Source of the DNA: CAMEGH01 sp964513905
GTDB taxonomy: Bacteria; Patescibacteriota; Saccharimonadia; Saccharimonadales; Saccharimonadaceae
Assembly: GCA_964513905.1 (NCBI GenBank)
Contig: CAZENS010000008.1
Coordinates: 1-36,102 of the forward strand
DNA length: 36,102 nt
Direction of reading: 5' to 3'
The notes beneath the pieces are model-generated. The model saw only the letters and a program-made list of their open reading frames with translations, searched no databases and was not told the DNA's origin. Below are positions 16,703 through 25,177 of this stretch, in pieces. Each line of letters begins with the position of its first letter. Positions within the stretch are counted from its first letter, which is position 1. A program made the translations under genes and the position numbers.

Positions 16703-17146
16703 ATGTCGAAGATGTTGGCAAAATTGCTAGGCAAGTCGAACGATCGATTATTGCTTCAAACATTTACAGAACTGGAGACTGCAGTAGGCAATCGCGGTAT
16801 TGATGCAAAGTTAGTCGGTGATATTCTAAAATCATCCCACTCTGCAATTAAAGCATTACGGCTAGATAGCGCAGACAGTACTCCGCTAGAGGTGTATAAC
16901 GCCCTGCGAGCTAATGTTGGCAAAAAGAAACCCATATGCAAGTATGATTACGTTGGTGTTGTTGTAAAAGATCGATGTATATCTCTTAACGAGAAGGATG
17001 TCGCTGCTGATGACAAGAATAATGCTTCGTTTAGCTCTCGATCTTTAAAGCACATGCAGGTCGAGCTAAAAAAAGAGATAATTCTTCGGTATAAAAAAGT
17101 AGCCGATGGAAACAGGGTTGTTAATCGGCTACTTTCGTCTTTGTAA
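16703..17146 (+). CDS. Hypothetical protein of 147 residues
   Basis: The start at ATG 16703 (MSKMLAKLLGKSNDR) is chosen because it begins 1 nt after the PfkB kinase stop; a longer frame from 16628 would overlap the kinase by 74 bases. The protein is soluble, mixed alpha/beta, Lys-rich, with no signal peptide or membrane segment. I do not recognise a family. The last 20 codons contain a long inverted repeat that acts as a terminator (see 17098-17138). It is the third gene of the fba operon, so a link with sugar metabolism is possible but unproven. Confidence 0.7.
   Translation: MSKMLAKLLGKSNDRLLLQTFTELETAVGNRGIDAKLVGDILKSSHSAIKALRLDSADSTPLEVYNALRANVGKKKPICKYDYVGVVVKDRCISLNEKDVAADDKNNASFSSRSLKHMQVELKKEIILRYKKVADGNRVVNRLLSSL
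17091..17138. terminator. Terminator hairpin inside the coding 3' end of the hypothetical gene
   Basis: AGTAGCCGAT (17098-17107) and ATCGGCTACT (17124-17133) make a 10-bp stem with a 16-nt loop. On minus it is followed by TTTTTT, ideal for ending the convergent LOG gene; on plus by TTTCGTCTTT. It lies wholly within the last codons of the gene at 16703-17146. Confidence 0.75.
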
Positions 17147-17157
17147 GTTGCGATGGA

Positions 17158-17853
17158 TCAATGGTCGCAGTAGGTCTGGTTTTCTTTTACTAGCCGAACA
17201 ACTTCTTCAATGTCATCGGTGATCGTATAGAGGTTTTCGTCGCCAGGCGAAATGAGGTGCTCGTCGTCTCGGAGTTCTTTTTTAACGAACTCGTCGAATG
17301 GCGCCCAGAATTTCGTTCCAAAAAGTACAACTGGAGCTTTGACGGTTTTTCCTGTTTGAATAAGAGTGAGGATTTCTGATAGCTCATCGAGTGTACCAAA
17401 CCCGCCCGGGAAGTATACGTAGGCATCGGCATATAGGGTCATAACGATTTTTCGTGGTGCAAAGTGAGTGAAGGCATAGGCATCGGTCGTGTATTCGTTT
17501 AGGCTTTGTTCGTGAGGAAGTTTGATATTAAATCCAATTGAGGATCCGCCAACTTCAAATGCACCCCTGTTCGCTGCCTCCATAATGCCATGCCCGCCGC
17601 CAGTAATAACGGCATAGTTGTCTTTTGCAAGTTGCCTTGCAACTGCACGAGCAGCTTGGTAATATTCGCTCGTTTCTTTTAATCGAGCCGATCCGAACAC
17701 GGTAACAGTTTTGTGATACTTATGAATAATATTGTATCCAGACTGTACCTCGTCTTCTATATTTCCAAGCCGGAACATTGCTGATTGAAGTAGTATTTCG
17801 CGTGGTGCACACAGCGGAAAAGGTGTTGTTTTAGTGTCTATTTTTGGTTTCAT
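17158..17853 (-). CDS. LOG-family protein (cytokinin riboside monophosphate phosphoribohydrolase-like)
   Basis: 231 residues. Core motifs of the LOG / lysine-decarboxylase-like Rossmann family are TVFGSARL, VITGGGHGIMEAANRGA, NIKLPHEQ, FAPRKIVM and the signature PGGFGTLDELSEILTL. Characterised members hydrolyse nucleoside 5'-monophosphates (cytokinin or AMP-type) to base and ribose-5-phosphate; annotation as lysine decarboxylase is a known misnomer. The stop is TGA, one of only two in the window. TACAAT (17868-17863) lies 9 nt before the ATG with TTCACT at -35, so the leader is almost absent. It is divergent from the anchored protein gene. Confidence 0.9.
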   Translation of the reverse strand: MKPKIDTKTTPFPLCAPREILLQSAMFRLGNIEDEVQSGYNIIHKYHKTVTVFGSARLKETSEYYQAARAVARQLAKDNYAVITGGGHGIMEAANRGAFEVGGSSIGFNIKLPHEQSLNEYTTDAYAFTHFAPRKIVMTLYADAYVYFPGGFGTLDELSEILTLIQTGKTVKAPVVLFGTKFWAPFDEFVKKELRDDEHLISPGDENLYTITDDIEEVVRLVKENQTYCDH

Positions 17854-17896
17854 GTTATGTAAATTGTAGCATAAGGTAAAAAATAAGTGAAGCCGC

Positions 17897-17958
17897 TTGT
17901 GCTTATTTACGGGTGAGTGTACTATGCAAATATAGTTTTACATAAATTTGGAGAAAAA
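17897..17958 (+). promoter_or_regulatory. Promoter and RBS of the anchored protein gene
   Basis: TTGTGC (17897-17902), a 17-bp spacer and TACTAT (17920-17925) give a start near 17932. GGAG then lies 5 nt before ATG 17959, which rules out the earlier in-frame start at 17917. Confidence 0.6.
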
Positions 17959-18473
17959 ATGAAACCAAGCAAGAAAAAAAAGATGTACATAATTGCAGCG
18001 GTTGTAGTCGCACTGGCTCTTGTGCTTGGAGTGTTAGCCTATTTATTCCTGAAGAAGGAAGATAATAGTGACTCTAATAAGTCTACAGTAACAGAGCGTA
18101 GTTCAAAATCGCTAGAGGCAGAGGGCCAAGAGGCTCCAGGCGAAAAGACTAAAGACATTGCTGCCACTCAAAAATTCGCTGAGGCATGCTTAAGATATGA
18201 AAAACTTTGCTTTAAATATCCTGCTGATTGGAAGGTGAATCTTGGAGAGGATGTTTATCCTGCTCGTAATTCACCAATGGCAGAGGGTATGCNNNNNNNN
18301 NNNNNNNNNNNNNNNNNNNNNNNNNNNNNNNNNNNNNNNNNNNNNNNNNNNNNNNNNNNNNNNNNNNNNNNNNNNNNNNNNNNNNNNNNNNNTTTGAAGA
18401 AGCAAAAAACTTTACCGAAACAAAAGAGTATAAGCAAGCATTCGACATACTCTCGAGTGCGCACTATAAGTAG
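17959..18473 (+). CDS. Membrane-anchored extracytoplasmic protein, interrupted by an assembly gap
   Basis: The N-terminal 111 residues are visible: a basic start MKPSKKKK, one hydrophobic helix (about residues 9-30, ending LAYLFLKK), an acidic/Ser linker, then a folded domain starting AACLRYEKLCFKYPADWKV in outline (the region before the gap). There is no lipobox Cys, so it is an anchor rather than a lipoprotein. After the 100-N placeholder the plausible continuation is the frame beginning TTT at 18393 (FEEAKNFTETKEYKQAFDIL) and ending at TAG 18471-18473. The alternative frame running to 18492 is basic and low in order, and would overlap uvrB. The FxYPxDW-type motif recalls PsbP-like or lipoprotein folds, but I make no functional claim. 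Confidence 0.65.
18293..18392. other. Assembly gap (100 N placeholder)
   Basis: Exactly 100 N. The flanks share no sequence, so this is a real gap of unknown length, and the reading frame across it cannot be taken from the coordinates. Confidence 0.95.
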
Positions 18474-18488
18474 TGATATACTAAAGGG

Positions 18489-20453
18489 GTGAAGTTTAAA
18501 CTTGCCTCATCATATCAGCCAACTGGAGATCAGCCGTCTGCAATAAAGCAGTTAGTTGACGGGTTGTTGGCTGGTGAGCGTGAACAAACGCTGCTTGGTG
18601 TTACTGGTAGCGGTAAGACGTTTACGATGGCTAACATTATTGCCAAGATGCAGTCAACAACATTAGTTTTGGCGCATAATAAAACACTTGCCGCCCAACT
18701 GTATAGCGAGTTTAAGCAGTTCTTCCCAGAGAATGAGGTTCATTATTTTGTAAGCTACTTCGATTACTATCAGCCAGAGGCGTACATTGCAAGCAGCGAT
18801 ACGTATATCGAAAAAGATTCAAAAATTAACGATGAAATTGACAGACTGCGCCATGCGGCAACGACAGCGCTCCTAACGAGAAAAGATACTATTATTGTTG
18901 CAAGCGTGAGCTGTATTTATGGTATTGGCTCTCCGGATACGTACGCCGATATGTCGATTGAAATTCGCGCAGGCGAACGAAGACAGCAAGATAAGTTTGT
19001 CCGTTTATTGACTGATATTCAGTATCAACGAAATGACATTGATTTTGATAGAGGAACGTTTCGTGTGAAGGGTGACGTGGTTGATATTTTTCCTGCGGGC
19101 ATGGATACAGCGTACCGCATTGAGTTCTTTGGCGATGAGGTCGATCGCATTACGCGAATGAACCCTCTGACTGGAGAGATACTCGGAGAGCCTGCTTCGG
19201 TTACGATTTTTCCAAGTAGCCACTACGCTACACCAAAAGAGAGAATTCAGCATGCCATCGAGGGTATTCGTAGCGAATTTACCGAACGGTTGGCGTATTT
19301 TGAAAAACACAACAAGCATCTAGAGGCGCAACGCTTATCGCAAAGGACAAAGTATGACCTTGAAATGCTCGAGGAGACAGGATTTGTTAAGGGAATTGAG
19401 AACTATAGCCGGTATTTGAGCAACCGCGAACCTGGTGAGCAACCCGCCACGCTGATAGATTATTTTCCCGATGATTGGCTGCTGCTTGTAGATGAGAGCC
19501 ATATGACGCTTCCGCAGGTGCGAGGTATGTATAACGGTGACCGAGCTCGTAAGGAAGTGCTGGTTGAGCATGGGTTTCGTTTGCCGAGCGCGCTAGATAA
19601 TAGGCCGCTTCGATTTGAGGAATTTTATAAGCATATTAATCAGGCAATTTATGTATCAGCAACTCCTGGAGAGTACGAGTTGCAGCATAGTCCTTCGCCG
19701 GCAGAGCAGGTGATACGTCCAACTGGATTGCTCGATCCGCCAGTTGAGGTGCGCCCAACTGATGGCCAGGTGGATGATCTAATTGATGAAATTCGATCAT
19801 TGACAGCGAAGGGTCAACGTATCCTTGTTACTACACTAACCAAGCGCATGGCCGAGGATTTAAGCCAGCACCTAGACGATATTGGAATAAAAACTGCCTA
19901 TATTCATAGTGAGGTTGACACCTTGGAGCGTGGTGATATCCTTCGTGATTTGCGGATGGGCGTGTATGACGTGCTGGTTGGTATAAATCTACTGCGTGAG
20001 GGGCTTGATCTACCAGAGGTGAGCTTGGTGGCAATTATGGATGCCGACAAAGAAGGGTTCTTAAGAAGTGAAAGTGCGCTAGTGCAAACAATTGGTCGTG
20101 CAGCGCGCCACGTTGAGGGAAGGGTGATTATGTATGGCGATACTATTACCCGAAGCATGAAAGCGGCGATAGATGAGACAAATCGGCGACGATCAATTCA
20201 AGAGAAATATAACCACGAACATGGCGTTACACCCACCGGTATTGATAAAAAAATTGACGAAGGCTTACGGGCGATTATTCCACAAAAAGAAGATAAAAAG
20301 CCAAAGATTGATTTGAAAAAGATACCGAAGGATGAATACGACAACCTTGAAAAAGACCTAACTGCACAAATGAATTTTGCAAGCGCAAACCTCGAGTTTG
20401 AAAAGGCCGCCGACCTTCGCGATCTAATCGCAGAAATACGTGCAAAGCGCTAG
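18489..20453 (+). CDS. uvrB: Excinuclease ABC subunit B
   Basis: 654 residues, full length. UvrB is the damage-verifying helicase-like subunit of nucleotide excision repair; UvrA and UvrC are not in the window. Visible elements are the N-terminal GDQPSAIKQL, Walker A GVTGSGKTFT, the beta-hairpin region SYFDYYQPEAYI, motif II DESHMTLPQ, helicase motifs ILVTTLTKRMAEDL and GINLLREGLDLPEVSLV, motif VI QTIGRAARH, and a C-terminal UVR domain (about 615-654, FEKAADLRDLI) for UvrC binding. The start is GTG 18489: TATACT (18477-18482) ends 6 nt before it and there is no separate Shine-Dalgarno, which implies a leaderless mRNA with a GTG start. Confidence 0.97.
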   Translation: MKFKLASSYQPTGDQPSAIKQLVDGLLAGEREQTLLGVTGSGKTFTMANIIAKMQSTTLVLAHNKTLAAQLYSEFKQFFPENEVHYFVSYFDYYQPEAYIASSDTYIEKDSKINDEIDRLRHAATTALLTRKDTIIVASVSCIYGIGSPDTYADMSIEIRAGERRQQDKFVRLLTDIQYQRNDIDFDRGTFRVKGDVVDIFPAGMDTAYRIEFFGDEVDRITRMNPLTGEILGEPASVTIFPSSHYATPKERIQHAIEGIRSEFTERLAYFEKHNKHLEAQRLSQRTKYDLEMLEETGFVKGIENYSRYLSNREPGEQPATLIDYFPDDWLLLVDESHMTLPQVRGMYNGDRARKEVLVEHGFRLPSALDNRPLRFEEFYKHINQAIYVSATPGEYELQHSPSPAEQVIRPTGLLDPPVEVRPTDGQVDDLIDEIRSLTAKGQRILVTTLTKRMAEDLSQHLDDIGIKTAYIHSEVDTLERGDILRDLRMGVYDVLVGINLLREGLDLPEVSLVAIMDADKEGFLRSESALVQTIGRAARHVEGRVIMYGDTITRSMKAAIDETNRRRSIQEKYNHEHGVTPTGIDKKIDEGLRAIIPQKEDKKPKIDLKKIPKDEYDNLEKDLTAQMNFASANLEFEKAADLRDLIAEIRAKR

Positions 20454-20479
20454 CGTTTTGTGGTAAAATAAGCATAATT

Positions 20480-23044
20480 ATGCAACCACAACAATTTCAG
20501 CCACAACAGTCGCCAATGCAGCCAATGCAGCAAGCGCCAAAACAAAAGAAAAAATTAACGTTAGCGGGTATGTTGCTGATCGGTATGATTATCTCTGGCG
20601 TTATTTTATTAATTGCGTTAATTGCGTGGATTGCCCTTGGTTTTAAGTCGTCATCTGACACTGGGAAGACGTTGGCAGGAGCCGCTGCGGTAATTGAGCC
20701 CGATTCGGTTGCCCCTAGTAAGCAAACTATTGTTTCTTCGCTGGGAGTGACAATACCCTACAATACGCGTGAACTTTCTGGCTTTGGTTTTTCAGAAGAT
20801 GTAACGTACTCCTCTAATGATTTGTCTCAAAAAAGGCCATATAGTGTCATTCGCCTTCGGCCAGTAGAAACAAGTCAGGCTTCTCGAAATGAAATAACAA
20901 TGATGCCGCCAGAGTTACGTATTACTTCAAGTTTAGATAAGGATTATTGGGGCCAGTTTGAAAATAAAAAGGAATACAGCGAGCTATCTAAGTTGGATAT
21001 TCTTGTAGAAGAGACAACCGCTCAGCGCTCAAGCGATAAGTGGGTAACGCCAAGTGATGTTGAGGTGCAAAAAGTAGGCGAGACTGAGTATCGAAAGATT
21101 TCGTACAAAAGCAAGAACGAAGATTTCGGTGTAACCAGTTTAAAGCGTGAGGATTGCTATGTTACAGTGCAGCAGGATCGCCCGTATGTTGCCTGTATTA
21201 ATAACATACGGTCTGCGAACTTTTCGACACTTTCTCAGCTTGAAGCTGTGCTGGCGGATATGACATATCAGAAGCCTGATGAAGATGCATTGCTTACCGA
21301 AGAGGCTGCTGACGAGGCAGATAAATCGATGCTGGACGCAAAGTCCGACGAAGAGGTAACGGCATCTGATGGAAAAGAGCAAGTAGAAGAAACGGAAGCC
21401 GAAAATACACCAGAATCAAGTGAACAAGTTCCTCAAGAAAAAGCTGCAAAAATCTCCCCGTACCTAACAGAAACAGCCGATTTCTATTCGTTTGCAAAAG
21501 CTGCACCTGCAACAGTGCGGGTAGGTTCAATCTATTGTGCAGATATTAAGCTTACCCTACCTACCGGCAAAGAGGGGCCGCTTCTAACCGGCGCTTGTGT
21601 AGATAGGTCGGGAACTGGATTCTTTGTGTCAAGGGATGGCCTTGTTGCTACATCGGCGGGCGTGGTGAAAGTAAAGCCGCAAGAGGCGATACGCTCGTAC
21701 ATAGTCGATGCTCCAAACTCCGCACAAATGTACGAACGGCTTGATCGAGTTCTTTCGTACATGGTTGAAGGCCGATTATTAATGCAAACAGATGCAGACG
21801 CTATTGTTGCTGGCGTTCAGGAGCGGAATCAGGATGTAGTTGAGAAGGTGAATTCGCTTAGCGCAAAAATCGTACCAGAAAATATCACAATTGCCAAAGA
21901 ATCGTACAGCTACGCGATTCAGCTACAGGACAAGCCTATTGTTGTGAACGAAACTGGTAATGGCGCACTGGAGTTTGCTTATTCTGATACGGTTGTTACG
22001 GCTGATATTGAGGGAAGTCAATATACAACCGACAAAACACAAGAGCAGATTTTTAACGGCGAAACGATTGGCGAAGACCTTGCGCTCTTAAAGTTGAAAA
22101 ATAATATCACTTATCCTGCATTGGCTTTGGCGTCAGATACAAACCTACCGAAAGAAACGCCAGTTAATATTATTGGTATGCCATCCTACACAGTAGGCTC
22201 GTTGTTATCTGGCCAACTACGTCCAACGCCACTGTTCCGACAAGGTGGGGCAGGAGAGGTGTTTAGCGGTCATAACGCACAAAGGTTAGTGTTTGTTTCA
22301 ACAGCCTCATATCCTGGATTCTCTGGAGCTCCAGCTATTAATAGGAGTGGTGAAGTAGTGGGTGTTGCAACATTCAATAATCAAAATTGCCCAACAGGAA
22401 GTTGCTTTATGGGGACGGTAATTCGAGACATATCCGAAATAAGAAGTGTTGCAAAATCAAGGAATGTATCGCTTCAGCCATTAAGTATAGTTGCTGACAC
22501 GTGGGATAAGGCCCTCAAGGAGCTTATAAAAGGTAATTACACAGAGGCAAATAAGTTATTTAATGATTCAGCAAGATTATATCCTCAAAACCATTTGGCA
22601 ACACCAATGGCAAATTATGCTAAATCTCAGATTGGTAGTGCCACAGACACGTCTAACTTTAATGTTGCAATCTCTGCAGCACAAATTGTTGCACTTATTG
22701 CAGGGCTGTTCTTGGTGTTGTTGATGATTGCTAGAATTATGGTAAAGATATTTGTACGCCCAAAGTATGAAACGCAATACGGCGCATTTGCTCAGGGTCA
22801 ATATGTCGACCCTCGATCCTGGCAGCCTCAGCAGTCAAGTACGAGCGGTGGCTATGCTGCGCCAAGCAGTCCATCACAGCAAGGGGCAGCCTCTCAGCAA
22901 CCATGGAGCGCCCCACAACAGCCTTCGCAGCCATCGCCGGCGCCTACATATCCACCAGCAAACCCACCTCAGCCGCAACAGGGGCAACCATCTCCTGGCG
23001 AGCAGCCGCAGCAGACACCTCCGCCGAGCGGCACGCAGTGGTAG
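20480..23044 (+). CDS. Double-anchored membrane protein with a trypsin-like domain lacking the catalytic His
   Basis: 854 residues. A Gln/Pro/Met-rich cytoplasmic tail (1-25) leads to a membrane helix at about 28-53. A large extracytoplasmic region follows, with an acidic linker at about 270-320. The S1/HtrA-like serine protease fold spans about 345-660. Asp533 (EDLALLKLK) and Ser615 (PGFSGAPAI) occupy triad positions, but where THV/NHV should hold the His the sequence is ATSAGVV, giving Gly394. About 140 residues lie between that site and Asp533, much longer than usual. A TPR-like helix pair (about 675-720) precedes a second helix (about 730-757) and a Pro/Gln/Ser-rich cytoplasmic tail of about 90 residues. 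Function is unknown; a pseudoprotease scaffold or an enzyme using another base is possible. TGG-TAAAAT lies 10 nt before the ATG. Confidence 0.8.
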   Translation: MQPQQFQPQQSPMQPMQQAPKQKKKLTLAGMLLIGMIISGVILLIALIAWIALGFKSSSDTGKTLAGAAAVIEPDSVAPSKQTIVSSLGVTIPYNTRELSGFGFSEDVTYSSNDLSQKRPYSVIRLRPVETSQASRNEITMMPPELRITSSLDKDYWGQFENKKEYSELSKLDILVEETTAQRSSDKWVTPSDVEVQKVGETEYRKISYKSKNEDFGVTSLKREDCYVTVQQDRPYVACINNIRSANFSTLSQLEAVLADMTYQKPDEDALLTEEAADEADKSMLDAKSDEEVTASDGKEQVEETEAENTPESSEQVPQEKAAKISPYLTETADFYSFAKAAPATVRVGSIYCADIKLTLPTGKEGPLLTGACVDRSGTGFFVSRDGLVATSAGVVKVKPQEAIRSYIVDAPNSAQMYERLDRVLSYMVEGRLLMQTDADAIVAGVQERNQDVVEKVNSLSAKIVPENITIAKESYSYAIQLQDKPIVVNETGNGALEFAYSDTVVTADIEGSQYTTDKTQEQIFNGETIGEDLALLKLKNNITYPALALASDTNLPKETPVNIIGMPSYTVGSLLSGQLRPTPLFRQGGAGEVFSGHNAQRLVFVSTASYPGFSGAPAINRSGEVVGVATFNNQNCPTGSCFMGTVIRDISEIRSVAKSRNVSLQPLSIVADTWDKALKELIKGNYTEANKLFNDSARLYPQNHLATPMANYAKSQIGSATDTSNFNVAISAAQIVALIAGLFLVLLMIARIMVKIFVRPKYETQYGAFAQGQYVDPRSWQPQQSSTSGGYAAPSSPSQQGAASQQPWSAPQQPSQPSPAPTYPPANPPQPQQGQPSPGEQPQQTPPPSGTQW

Positions 23045-23063
23045 TAGCTGCGCTGTTGCCTTC

Positions 23064-23098
23064 TTGATTTGTATAAATTGAGTGGCTACAATAGAGTA
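23064..23098 (+). promoter_or_regulatory. Leaderless promoter of the gatCAB operon
   Basis: TTGATT (23064-23069), a 17-bp spacer, TACAAT (23087-23092), 6 nt, then ATG 23099. The position of the -10 rules out the in-frame start at 23069. Confidence 0.75.
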
Positions 23099-23392
23099 AT
23101 GACACATATAACAGAAGAATCGCTAAAGCAGTTAGCCGAGCTAAGTGCGATTGAATTAACATCCTCTGAATTGGATGGCCTAAGTGGTGATTTAGAAAAA
23201 ATTCTAAGCTATATCGACCAGATGCAAGAGCTTAATACCGACGATGTTGAGCCAACCTATCAAGTTACTGACTTACAAAATGTATGGCGAGACGATGCGG
23301 TCGATAATAACGGACCAACAAGGGAAGCGCTCTTGTCTACGGCTGGCCAAAACACATCTAATAGTCAGATCAAGGTGCCGAAAGTATTATGA
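23099..23392 (+). CDS. gatC: Asp-tRNA(Asn)/Glu-tRNA(Gln) amidotransferase subunit C
   Basis: 97 residues, typical for GatC. MTHITEESLKQLAELSAIEL and LEKILSYIDQMQELNTDDVEPTYQV are characteristic, as is the C-terminal VWRDDAV. GatC wraps around GatA and stabilises the GatCAB complex, which amidates misacylated Glu-tRNA(Gln) and/or Asp-tRNA(Asn). Its TGA stop overlaps the gatA ATG (ATGA, 23389-23392). This is clean proof that TGA is a stop in this organism. Confidence 0.95.
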   Translation: MTHITEESLKQLAELSAIELTSSELDGLSGDLEKILSYIDQMQELNTDDVEPTYQVTDLQNVWRDDAVDNNGPTREALLSTAGQNTSNSQIKVPKVL

Positions 23393-24771
23393 CGATTGCA
23401 GATAGTATAAAGGACGTCTTGGCTAACGGGGCGGTTGCATGTGTTACTCGTGCGATTGAAGCAGCAGAATCTACAAATGATCACAATGTTTTTTTGCATA
23501 TCGAAAAGGATCGTGCACTAGCAAGGGCTGCCGATGTTGATAATGGAAAGATTACAGGTAAGTTGGCCGGTGTTCCATTTGCGGTAAAGGACAATTTCTT
23601 GCATTTTGGCGGTCCAACTACTGCAGCTAGTAAGTTTTTAGAGAATTTTGAAGCTCCTCTTCAGGCAGAGGCTGTTCAAAGAATTGAAGCAGAGGGTGCA
23701 ATATGCATTGGCGCTGTTAACCTTGACGCATTCGCGCACGGTGGCTCGACGGAGAATTCGGCTTTTGGTGTTACAAAAAATGCTATCGATAAAACAAGAG
23801 TCGCTGGCGGAAGTAGTGGCGGATCTGCGGTAGCGGTTGCGCTCAATACTGTACCGTTTGCGCTCGGCACTGATACGGGTGGGTCAATTCGTCAGCCAGC
23901 AAGCTTTAACGGCGTAGTAGGTATTAAGCCAACGTATGGAGCGGTTAGTCGCTACGGAGTTGTTTCGATGGCGAGCGGAACCGATACTATCGGCGTGCTG
24001 TCATCTAGTGTAGAAGATACTGAGCTTGTTCTTTCCATTATGTCTGGTAAGGACGAAAAGGATATGACGTCGCTTCCGGATTATTTTTCTCCAAAAGATA
24101 GTACGGCTATATCAAAGAAGGTTGCTATTATTAAAGAATTTATGGCAGATGGCGTAGACGAAGGCGTGAAGGCTCGAGTACAAGAAACAGCCAAGACTTT
24201 GGTTGATAAGGGCTACGAGATAGACGAAGTTAGTTTACCTATGCTAAAACACGCTTTGGCAGTTTATTACGTTGTCGTGCCAGCCGAAATCAGTAGCAAT
24301 TTAGGCCGATACGATGGCATTCGTTATGGGAACCGATCTTCTCAGGCGCAGAACCTTACCGAAGTATATGCAAAAAGCCGAGCAGAGGGTTTCATGACAG
24401 AGAACAAGCGCAGAATTATCATAGGGAGTTTTGTACTTTCTAGCGGATATTTTGACGCATACTATCAGAAAGCTCAAAAAGTACGCACGCTCATAATTCA
24501 AGAATTTTCTGAAGCGTTATCTCAATACACCGCACTGATTGGTCCTGTTGCGCCAAGCACAGCATTCAAGTCAGGAAGAGATATCGACCCCCTCACGACC
24601 TACCTAGAGGATGTAATGACGGTTCCAGCGAGTCTTGCGGGGCTACCGGCGGTAAGTGTGCCTATCGGCAATAGCAACAACCTACCTGTTGGTCTTCAGA
24701 TAATCGGAAATCGACAGTCTGATGCGGACGTATTGGCGATTGCGAAAGATGTAGAGGAAATTTATGGATAA
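23389..24771 (+). CDS. gatA: Asp-tRNA(Asn)/Glu-tRNA(Gln) amidotransferase subunit A
   Basis: 460 residues of the amidase-signature family. The catalytic Lys is in PFAVKDNF, the cis-Ser in VAGGSSGGSAVAVA and the nucleophilic Ser in GTDTGGSIRQPASFNGV. VGIKPTYGAVSRYGVVSMA and the late LPAVSVPIGN are conserved. The subunit releases ammonia from glutamine for transfer by GatB. It is translationally coupled to gatC by ATGA, and its last 8 bases overlap the start of the small membrane gene at 24764. Normal length and no missing catalytic residue. Confidence 0.97.
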   Translation: MTIADSIKDVLANGAVACVTRAIEAAESTNDHNVFLHIEKDRALARAADVDNGKITGKLAGVPFAVKDNFLHFGGPTTAASKFLENFEAPLQAEAVQRIEAEGAICIGAVNLDAFAHGGSTENSAFGVTKNAIDKTRVAGGSSGGSAVAVALNTVPFALGTDTGGSIRQPASFNGVVGIKPTYGAVSRYGVVSMASGTDTIGVLSSSVEDTELVLSIMSGKDEKDMTSLPDYFSPKDSTAISKKVAIIKEFMADGVDEGVKARVQETAKTLVDKGYEIDEVSLPMLKHALAVYYVVVPAEISSNLGRYDGIRYGNRSSQAQNLTEVYAKSRAEGFMTENKRRIIIGSFVLSSGYFDAYYQKAQKVRTLIIQEFSEALSQYTALIGPVAPSTAFKSGRDIDPLTTYLEDVMTVPASLAGLPAVSVPIGNSNNLPVGLQIIGNRQSDADVLAIAKDVEEIYG

Positions 24772-25177
24772 TAATGTACTCACGTTTCTTTTGCTCGTAA
24801 TTGCGATTGCCTTTATTGTTAGTGGCCTGTTCTTTATCAAGGGCCAAAAAAAGCTTGATAAGCAAAAGTACCGATCAAAATGGATGAAAATTGAATCATC
24901 TCTAAAGCGAGATAGCGAGGCGAGTTACCATTTGTCTATTCTAAATGCAGATAAATTACTTGATGCCGCGCTGAAAGAATCTGGCTATAGGGGTGAAACA
25001 ATGGGACAACGATTAAAAAACGCTACGGGCAGTTTTTCTAATAAAAATTCCGTTTGGGCGGCCCACAAGCTGCGGAATCGAATAGCCCATGAAACCGACG
25101 TAAGGATCGACTATACGTCGGCACGCAGGGCGTTAGCGAGCATTAAGCAAGGTCTAAAAGACGTAGGAGCAATCTAA
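24764..25177 (+). CDS. Membrane-anchored protein with a HEPN-like RN-x3-H motif, between gatA and gatB
   Basis: 137 residues: one N-terminal hydrophobic helix (about 6-25), a short basic stretch, then a helical domain. The region around residue 104 reads HKLRNRIAHETD, matching the R-x4-6-H motif with a polar residue after Arg that marks HEPN domains (Arg104, Asn105, His109). The helix LSILNADKLLDAALKESGY is also typical of HEPN/DUF4145-type folds. Many HEPN proteins are RNases, but others only bind nucleotides, so catalysis is not shown. It overlaps gatA by 8 bases and gatB by 1 base, so it is made together with the amidotransferase. There is no nucleotidyltransferase partner nearby, as would be expected for a HEPN/MNT toxin-antitoxin pair. 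Confidence 0.65.
   Translation: MDNNVLTFLLLVIAIAFIVSGLFFIKGQKKLDKQKYRSKWMKIESSLKRDSEASYHLSILNADKLLDAALKESGYRGETMGQRLKNATGSFSNKNSVWAAHKLRNRIAHETDVRIDYTSARRALASIKQGLKDVGAI

Noticed and set aside
18393..18492. Basic C-terminus of the anchored protein in the frame that runs to 18492
   Set aside because: The gap length is arbitrary, so frame is unconstrained; the alternative frame ending at 18473 gives a normal acidic helical sequence and does not overlap uvrB.
22752..23162. Open frames on both strands over the Pro/Gln-rich tail of the trypsin-like protein
   Set aside because: They are shadows of a repetitive CAG/CCA-rich coding stretch, with Arg/His-rich or Leu/Arg-rich translations and no start signals.
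23389..23392. UGA reassignment as in Gracilibacteria/Absconditabacteria
   Set aside because: TGA ends gatC in an ATGA overlap with gatA and ends the LOG gene at the expected length; no gene needs TGA as a sense codon.
24764..25177. HEPN/MNT toxin-antitoxin pair
   Set aside because: No nucleotidyltransferase or antitoxin gene is adjacent; the neighbours are gatA and gatB.
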